A DNA stretch of 64,000 nt from positions 434,001 to 498,000 of the forward strand of contig JAWKKG010000002.1 of the NCBI GenBank assembly GCA_041393395.1, written 5' to 3'. Of this stretch, positions 59,654 to 64,000 are shown one piece after another. Under the pieces are notes generated by a model. That model was not told where the DNA came from. It did no database searches and saw only the letters and a list, made by a program, of their open reading frames with translations. Source of the stretch: JAGQIB01 sp041393395 (GTDB taxonomy: Bacteria > ARS69). The first letter of the stretch is position 1, and the number at the start of each line of letters is the position of its first letter. A program made the translations under genes and the position numbers.

Positions 59654-61677
59654 CAGTCGAGCCGGAGTTCAAACCGGAAGCGACGCCCCGGCCGAGGAAG
59701 GCCCGCCTGGTCGTAGTGCGCTTCGTCCGCGAGGTTGTCCACGGCGATGCGGGCATCCCAGCGCGTGAACGGTCCCACCGCCACCGGCGCGTTTCCGGTG
59801 CGGCGAACCCACACGTTCACGAGCGCCGCCGCGGCGAGCTCGGTATCGTCTCCCGTCGCGAGATCGATCGCGAACTGCCGGCCGATGTACTCCACGCCGC
59901 CGCCGACATCCGACCGCGCGCCGAGCGGGAAGCGGGCACGGAGTCCCGCCGTCAGCTCCGGCAGATTCTCGGGCTCGTTCTTCTCGTCGGTGGAACCGTC
60001 GATGAGGCGCACGTCCTGGGCCACGAGATGCGCGGAGACGGACGCCCGACCGAAGCTCGTGGTGGAGACGAGCTCGAGTCCGGCCGTGCGGAGCCGATCC
60101 CGGTTCACGCGCTGGAACTTCCGCTCGGGCAGGGACACGCGCACCACGACGTCGTCGGAGCGGTGGTGGAAACCGACGGCCTGCAGCTCCGTGCGACCGA
60201 CGACGTGCGTGACGCCGCCCTCGAGCGAGACGATCTTCTCGGGCTTCAGGTCGGGGTTCGGGACGAATCGATTCAGCGCGCCCGAGTACAGCTCCCGCAG
60301 CGCCGGGAACCGCCCGCGGCGGCTGAGCGAGGCGTGCACCGAGGTCCGCGCGTCCGACGTCACGGCGCCCGTGAATCCGACGCGGCCGCCCCACTCCGAG
60401 GTCGGATCCTGCGGAGTCTTGCCGCCCGCTTCCCGCGTGTCCGCGACGTCCCACGCCCCGCCCACACTCCACTGCATGCGGGAGAACGGACCGATCGGGT
60501 GCGGGGCGCGCCACGTGGTCTCGAGCCCGCCGCTCCACAGGTGCTGGCGATACTCGAACTCCCCGCCGGGAACGAGCTCGTCGTGGCGGATCTCCGCGAA
60601 CGTGAACGCGCTCCGCAGATCCGTCTGGCGGCCGAGCGTCTGGTCCGCGAGCAGGCGAGCCGTGACGGTGCGGTCCTTTCCGTTCTCGAACTCGGTGATC
60701 TCGTCGTACGCGGCCGACGAGTACGAGTCGATGTCCGTCCGTCCGAGATCCAGCCCGACGCTCGCCTCGACGTCCCCGCGGCCGCCGAACGGGGAGGGGC
60801 GATCGCCGGTGCCGCCGGAGACCACCGCGAGCGTGCGGTGCACCCGTGGGTAGCGCCAGAAGCGAACGTCCGCGTCGTCGGCGCCGAGCTCGGCGGCGAT
60901 CCCGCGCTCGGCGCGGAACGTCGCGCCGGAGAACGACGCCCAGCGGCCGTCGTTCGCGCGGTACCGGATCGCCGCGAAGCCGTCGACGTCCTGGGCGTCC
61001 GTGTTCAGACGAAGGCCTTCGTCGCCGCCGGGGCGCTCCGCGATTCCGTGTGCGAGCGGGTCGCCGGGCGTGTCGCGGAAGCCGGCGCCGGCTCGCACGA
61101 GCCACTGCCCGCCGTCGGTTCGGTAAGGCCGCGTCGTCGTCAGCGTGGTACCGAAGGAGCCGAGGTGATCCGCGCCGAACGTGAGCCGGGTGGCGGGGGA
61201 CGGCGGTTGGGAGAGATCGCGTCCCACGCGCGCCTCGACGACGCCGGCGATCACGTTCGGACCGAACAGCATGGAGGAGAGACCGCGAACGAACGTCGCC
61301 TCCTGGAGCGCGGTGGCCGGAATGACCGAGACGTCGGCGCGCGCGTCCCACGCGAGCGTGATCGGAACGCCGTCGACCAGGATGGCGACCTGCCGCGACT
61401 CCGAGCCGCGGGCGGAGATCTCCGCCTCGCCGCGCGAGTTCGTCCGGACGTGGATCAGCGGCAGTTCACGCAGCAGATCCTCCATCGACGCGGCGGCCGG
61501 CAGGGCGAGCGAGTCGACCTCGACGGCCAGTGCGGAAGCGCCCCCCACGGTCGTGGTGGGACGGGTCGCCACGACCTCCACCATCTCCATTTCGGACAGC
61601 GAGTCGGCCGGAGCCTCGGCGTCGGCGTCGGCGGCGGCGGGGAAGATCAGCAGCGAGGGAAGGATCCAGGCGCGCAT
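59653..61677 (-). CDS. TonB-dependent outer-membrane receptor
   Basis: 674 residues from ATG 61677 with GAGGAG upstream. Signal peptide, then a TonB-box-like 'EMVEVVATRP', a plug domain ('SMEDLLRELPLIHVRTNSRGE', 'RQVAILVDGVPI', 'VIPATALQEATFVRGLSSMLFGP') and a 22-strand-type barrel ('FPALRELYSGALNRFVPNPDLKPEKIVSLEGGV' is a hallmark) ending 'GRRFRFELRLD'. It imports an iron complex, cobalamin or another large substrate. The coupled ASST-like lipoprotein may process or hand over the substrate. No TonB/ExbBD genes are in the window. Confidence 0.95.
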   Translation of the reverse strand: MRAWILPSLLIFPAAADADAEAPADSLSEMEMVEVVATRPTTTVGGASALAVEVDSLALPAAASMEDLLRELPLIHVRTNSRGEAEISARGSESRQVAILVDGVPITLAWDARADVSVIPATALQEATFVRGLSSMLFGPNVIAGVVEARVGRDLSQPPSPATRLTFGADHLGSFGTTLTTTRPYRTDGGQWLVRAGAGFRDTPGDPLAHGIAERPGGDEGLRLNTDAQDVDGFAAIRYRANDGRWASFSGATFRAERGIAAELGADDADVRFWRYPRVHRTLAVVSGGTGDRPSPFGGRGDVEASVGLDLGRTDIDSYSSAAYDEITEFENGKDRTVTARLLADQTLGRQTDLRSAFTFAEIRHDELVPGGEFEYRQHLWSGGLETTWRAPHPIGPFSRMQWSVGGAWDVADTREAGGKTPQDPTSEWGGRVGFTGAVTSDARTSVHASLSRRGRFPALRELYSGALNRFVPNPDLKPEKIVSLEGGVTHVVGRTELQAVGFHHRSDDVVVRVSLPERKFQRVNRDRLRTAGLELVSTTSFGRASVSAHLVAQDVRLIDGSTDEKNEPENLPELTAGLRARFPLGARSDVGGGVEYIGRQFAIDLATGDDTELAAAALVNVWVRRTGNAPVAVGPFTRWDARIAVDNLADEAHYDQAGLPRPGRRFRFELRLD

Positions 61678-61747
61678 CGCGGCTCCTCGGAAGCGGGTTC
61701 TCGGCGGTCTCGGACGTCCGCCGACGGCGTCGTTGGTCGGTCTCTCT

Positions 61748-62146
61748 CTACACGTACGGGTCGGAGCCCGGCTCCACCGGCTCCCACAGTTCGATCTTGG
61801 TGCCGTCCGGATCGAGGATCCAGGCGAACTTCCCGTTCTCCTCCCGGGCCATCTCGCCGACGATCGTCACGCCCTCCTCCGCGAGCTGCGCGAGCAGCGC
61901 CTCGAGATCGTGGACCCGGAAGTTGATCATGAACGGTTGCTCGCTCGGGGCGAAGTACTTCGAGTCCTCGGCGAACGGACTCCACACGGTGTAGCCCACG
62001 CGCTCCGGCGCCTCGTCTTCGCGCCAGCGGAGCATCGCGCCCCAGGCCTCGGCCGGCATGCCGAGATGCTCGCGGTACCAGGCGAGCGACTTCTCGCGAT
62101 CGCGGCTCTTGAAGAACACGCCGCCGATTCCCGTCACGCGCTTCAC
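61748..62146 (-). CDS. VOC/glyoxalase superfamily protein
   Basis: 132 residues from GTG 62146, which overlaps the stop of the upstream membrane protein gene (GTGA). 'VTGIGGVFFKSRDREKSLAWYREHLGMPAE' and 'FAWILDPDGTKIELWEPVE' are the first and last strands of a VOC domain. The metal-ligand Glu is in 'KIELWEP', while the first ligand position is not a clear His. It could be a lyase, a dioxygenase-like enzyme or a resistance-type binder. Cytosolic. Confidence 0.9.
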   Translation of the reverse strand: MKRVTGIGGVFFKSRDREKSLAWYREHLGMPAEAWGAMLRWREDEAPERVGYTVWSPFAEDSKYFAPSEQPFMINFRVHDLEALLAQLAEEGVTIVGEMAREENGKFAWILDPDGTKIELWEPVEPGSDPYV

Positions 62147-62598
62147 GACGGGTACCCGATGCCGCGCGCGATCGCGGTCCCGAGGAACAGCATGATGAGA
62201 ATGAACAGCAGTTCCAGATGCCCGATCCGCGAGATCAGCTTGGCCCGACCGTAGTCGATCGCCCCGCCCTTGCGCGCGGCCCCGCGCCAGCGCATCAACG
62301 TGATCCCGGCAAAGACCTCCAGGAGCACGATCAACACGAACAGCGTGAGCTTCGCGTGGAAGAGCGGATGGTGCAGGTAGTAGTCGGTCCCCTTTTCGAG
62401 ACCACCGAACGCCCGCCAGAGCCCCGTCACGAGCCAGAGGAGACCGGCCACGCCCCACCAGGTGTCTGCGAGAAACGCCGGCGCCAGGTCGGCGGGCGTG
62501 GAGGCCCGGCGCAGAGCGCGGGATCGCACGTAGATCGCGCCGAAGCCGATCCCCAGCGCGAGGAGGTGGAGGGAAGCGATCAGCCAGCGGAGGGTCAT
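62143..62598 (-). CDS. DUF2214-like integral membrane protein
   Basis: 151 residues from ATG 62598 (GGGAG upstream). Four hydrophobic segments with the family-like start 'LRWLIASLHLLALGIGFGAIYVRSRALR', then 'WGVAGLLWLVTGLWRAFGG', 'HAKLTLFVLIVLLEVFAGITL' and 'LELLFILIMLFLGTAIARG'. Histidines in TM1 (Leu-His-Leu) and at 'HPLFHAK' are conserved-looking. Function unknown. Coupled to the VOC gene. Confidence 0.8.
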   Translation of the reverse strand: MTLRWLIASLHLLALGIGFGAIYVRSRALRRASTPADLAPAFLADTWWGVAGLLWLVTGLWRAFGGLEKGTDYYLHHPLFHAKLTLFVLIVLLEVFAGITLMRWRGAARKGGAIDYGRAKLISRIGHLELLFILIMLFLGTAIARGIGYPS

Positions 62599-62812
62599 GC
62601 GCGGATCTCCCGGGTACGAGGTTCTCCGTATTGTCGCCCTCTGCGGACGGTGTGGCAATGCAGAGAGGGTGGGATCCGGACCCCGAATTCCGCTATCGGT
62701 GTCTTCACGGGCGATTCGCAGTTCCGGAAAGGTCGGTTCCGGCCTTTTCAGCGAACCTCTCTCGCCCTAATTTCGGCCGGTGGAATCCATCCTCCAACCC
62801 GGAGTCGAAGCA

Positions 62813-63007
62813 ATGCCTGCGTATTCCTGTGAGAAGTGCGGAATGAGCATCGGGACGATGACCTGCGGCAAGTGCGGCAAGGAGCTCGTTCACTCCACGC
62901 TCACGAAGCCCGACGGCTCGACGGTGCACATCTCCGAGTGCCCCGAGGGCCACGGCAAGGTCAAGTCGCCGATGTGCTGTGGCCAGGACATGACCTGCTC
63001 GATCTAG
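62813..63007 (+). CDS. Small zinc-ribbon protein
   Basis: 64 residues from ATG 62813 (GGAG eight bases upstream). It has Cys pairs 'SCEKC' and 'TCGKC' (C-x2-C twice), then 'ECPEGHG' and a C-terminal 'MCCGQDMTC'. The first two pairs would bind one zinc; the later Cys/His may bind a second metal. The acidic-basic middle 'STLTKPDGSTVHISECPEGHGKVKSP' resembles rubredoxin-like/CxxC small proteins. Its TAG stop overlaps the photolyase stop (CTAG). Confidence 0.78.
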   Translation: MPAYSCEKCGMSIGTMTCGKCGKELVHSTLTKPDGSTVHISECPEGHGKVKSPMCCGQDMTCSI

Positions 63008-64000
63008 GCTCCTGGTTCTCCCCGGTTCGCGGAGGGCGCCGCCTCGTCGGTGCTCTCCGCGCGCCAGCCCGACCGGAGCCGTTCGGCCGCGCGTCGGATG
63101 TCCTCCACCTCGCGCGGCGTCTTTCGCTCGAGGTTCCGGATCTGCATCCGGAGCCGCGGATGCGATGCGAACCGCGCACGATGCCGCGCCAGGAAGTCCC
63201 AGTAGAGAGTCGTCAACGGACAGGCGCGCTCGCCCGTCGCGCGCGACGGGTCGTACCGGCAACCGCGGCAGTAGTCGCTCATCCGGTCCACGTACTTCCC
63301 GCTCGCGATGTAGGGCTTGGACGCGAGGACGCCGCCGTCCCCGAACTGGGACATGCCGAGCGTGTTCGGCAGCTCGACCCACTCCACGGCGTCGACGTAG
63401 ATCGCGAGGTACCAGCGATGCACCTCGCGCGGATCCACGCCGAGAAGCAGCGCGAACAGCCCGGTGACCATCAGCCGCTGGATGTGGTGCGCGTAACCGG
63501 TGGCGAGCGTCTGAGCCAGCGTCTGGTGCAGGCAGTTCAGATCGGTGTTCGCGGTCCAGTAGAAGCCGGGAAGCGGCTCGCGCGCGTCGAGCGCGTTCCG
63601 CTCGAGGTACTCCGGCATGAACGACCAGTACACGCCGCGCACGAACTCGCGCCAGCCGAGGATCTGACGGATGAAACCCTCCACGGCCGCGAGCGGCGCC
63701 CGGCCGGCGCGGTACTCGCGCTCCGCGCGCGACACGACGTCTCTCGGATCGAGCAGCTTCAGGTTCAGCGCGGCGGAGAGCCGCGAGTGGTAGAGCACCG
63801 GCTCGTCCGTCCACATCGCGTCCTGCGTGTCGCCGAAGGAGGGGAGGCGATTCCGGAGGAAATCCTCGAGCGCGTGCTCGGCGTCGGCGGGCGTGACCGG
63901 CCAGTCGAACGCTTCGAGTGATCCGGGATGGGATCCGAACCGCCGGGCGACGAGATCCAGCACGTCGCGCGTGATCGGATCGGGTGGGAACGCGAGGGGG
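63004..64000 (-). CDS. Cryptochrome/photolyase-related protein (FeS-type, PhrB-like), N-terminus beyond window
   Basis: About 332 residues are visible; the reading frame stays open to the right edge, so the N-terminal part is missing. 'FGDTQDAMWTDEPVLYHSRLSAALNLKLL', 'GFIRQILGWREFVRGVYW', 'QTLATGYAHHIQRLMVTGLFALL', 'YVDAVEWVELPNTLGMSQFGDGG' and 'ASGKYVDRMSDYCRGC' are hallmarks of the FeS-BCP/(6-4) photolyase group. The four expected [4Fe-4S] cysteines are present: 'DLNCLHQ', 'DYCRGC' and 'RACPLT'. It repairs UV photoproducts using FAD; cytosolic. Confidence 0.95.
   Translation of the reverse strand, partial: PLAFPPDPITRDVLDLVARRFGSHPGSLEAFDWPVTPADAEHALEDFLRNRLPSFGDTQDAMWTDEPVLYHSRLSAALNLKLLDPRDVVSRAEREYRAGRAPLAAVEGFIRQILGWREFVRGVYWSFMPEYLERNALDAREPLPGFYWTANTDLNCLHQTLAQTLATGYAHHIQRLMVTGLFALLLGVDPREVHRWYLAIYVDAVEWVELPNTLGMSQFGDGGVLASKPYIASGKYVDRMSDYCRGCRYDPSRATGERACPLTTLYWDFLARHRARFASHPRLRMQIRNLERKTPREVEDIRRAAERLRSGWRAESTDEAAPSANRGEPGA

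Noticed and set aside
1..64000. CRISPR arrays, tRNA and rRNA genes
   Set aside because: I saw no regularly spaced repeats and no cloverleaf with a GGTTCGAATCC-type arm outside coding sequence; a covariance-model search would be decisive.
1..64000. Insertion sequences or transposase genes
   Set aside because: No DDE, HUH or recombinase motifs and no terminal inverted repeats flanked by target duplications were noticed.

Overview
The window is about 64 kb of high-GC DNA from a diderm bacterium. It encodes a TonB-dependent receptor, several outer-membrane beta-barrels and many lipoproteins. Seven large secreted proteins end in the FlgD-like/T9SS-like C-terminal module common in the FCB superphylum and neighbouring candidate phyla (Eisenbacteria/Krumholzibacteriota/Latescibacteria type). 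The mix of ECF sigma factors, Ser/Thr kinases, a TPR-CHAT protein, choice-of-anchor-like propellers and right-handed beta-helices fits an uncultured FCB-related lineage. The phylum is an inference; no rRNA gene or marker cluster is present. I found no tRNA, rRNA, CRISPR array, insertion sequence or prophage.

Layout. 1-6 kb (minus strand): an LtrA-like membrane protein, then a translationally coupled trio of ECF sigma factor, Ser/Thr kinase-STAND ATPase-TPR protein and ATP-grasp ligase. 6-12 kb: a secreted subtilase, a small secreted protein coupled to an archaemetzincin-like lipoprotein, and a secreted FlgD-tail protein. 12-16 kb: a DUF6249-like membrane protein, an RpoE-like sigma/anti-sigma pair, NfeD-like and QmcA-like (SPFH) genes, and a small secreted protein. 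16-23 kb (minus): two outer-membrane proteins, a DUF2135-like lipoprotein, an orphan FlgD-like tail with no gene body, two response regulators with degenerate HD-type outputs, and a TPR-like lipoprotein. 23-35 kb: giant secreted proteins (two propellers, two tandem beta-helix paralogues, and a metalloprotease-Ig-RCC1 fusion). 35-41 kb: an exported TPR-CHAT caspase-like protein facing a second ECF sigma/Ser-Thr kinase pair.

41-50 kb is the most interesting part. It is a compact block of envelope-stress-type genes: a coiled-coil lipoprotein, a DUF1328 peptide, a beta-barrel, a YqjD/YqjE-like operon, a diacylglycerol-kinase-like protein and another lipoprotein. It sits next to an NtrC-class response regulator/histidine kinase operon. 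Upstream of five of the block's transcription units I see 16-bp GG-N10-GC-like elements resembling sigma-54 promoters. Two are near-perfect and diverge across one intergenic region, which also holds a 20/21 inverted repeat that looks like a pair of activator sites. I propose a locally encoded sigma-54 envelope-stress regulon.

50-64 kb: a 1,372-residue YCF48-PKD-VCBS secreted protein, another FlgD-tail protein, a Thr-type sulfatase-fold hydrolase, ferrochelatase, an arylsulfotransferase-like lipoprotein coupled to a TonB receptor, a VOC protein coupled to a DUF2214-like membrane protein, a small zinc-ribbon protein, and a partial FeS-type photolyase running off the right edge.
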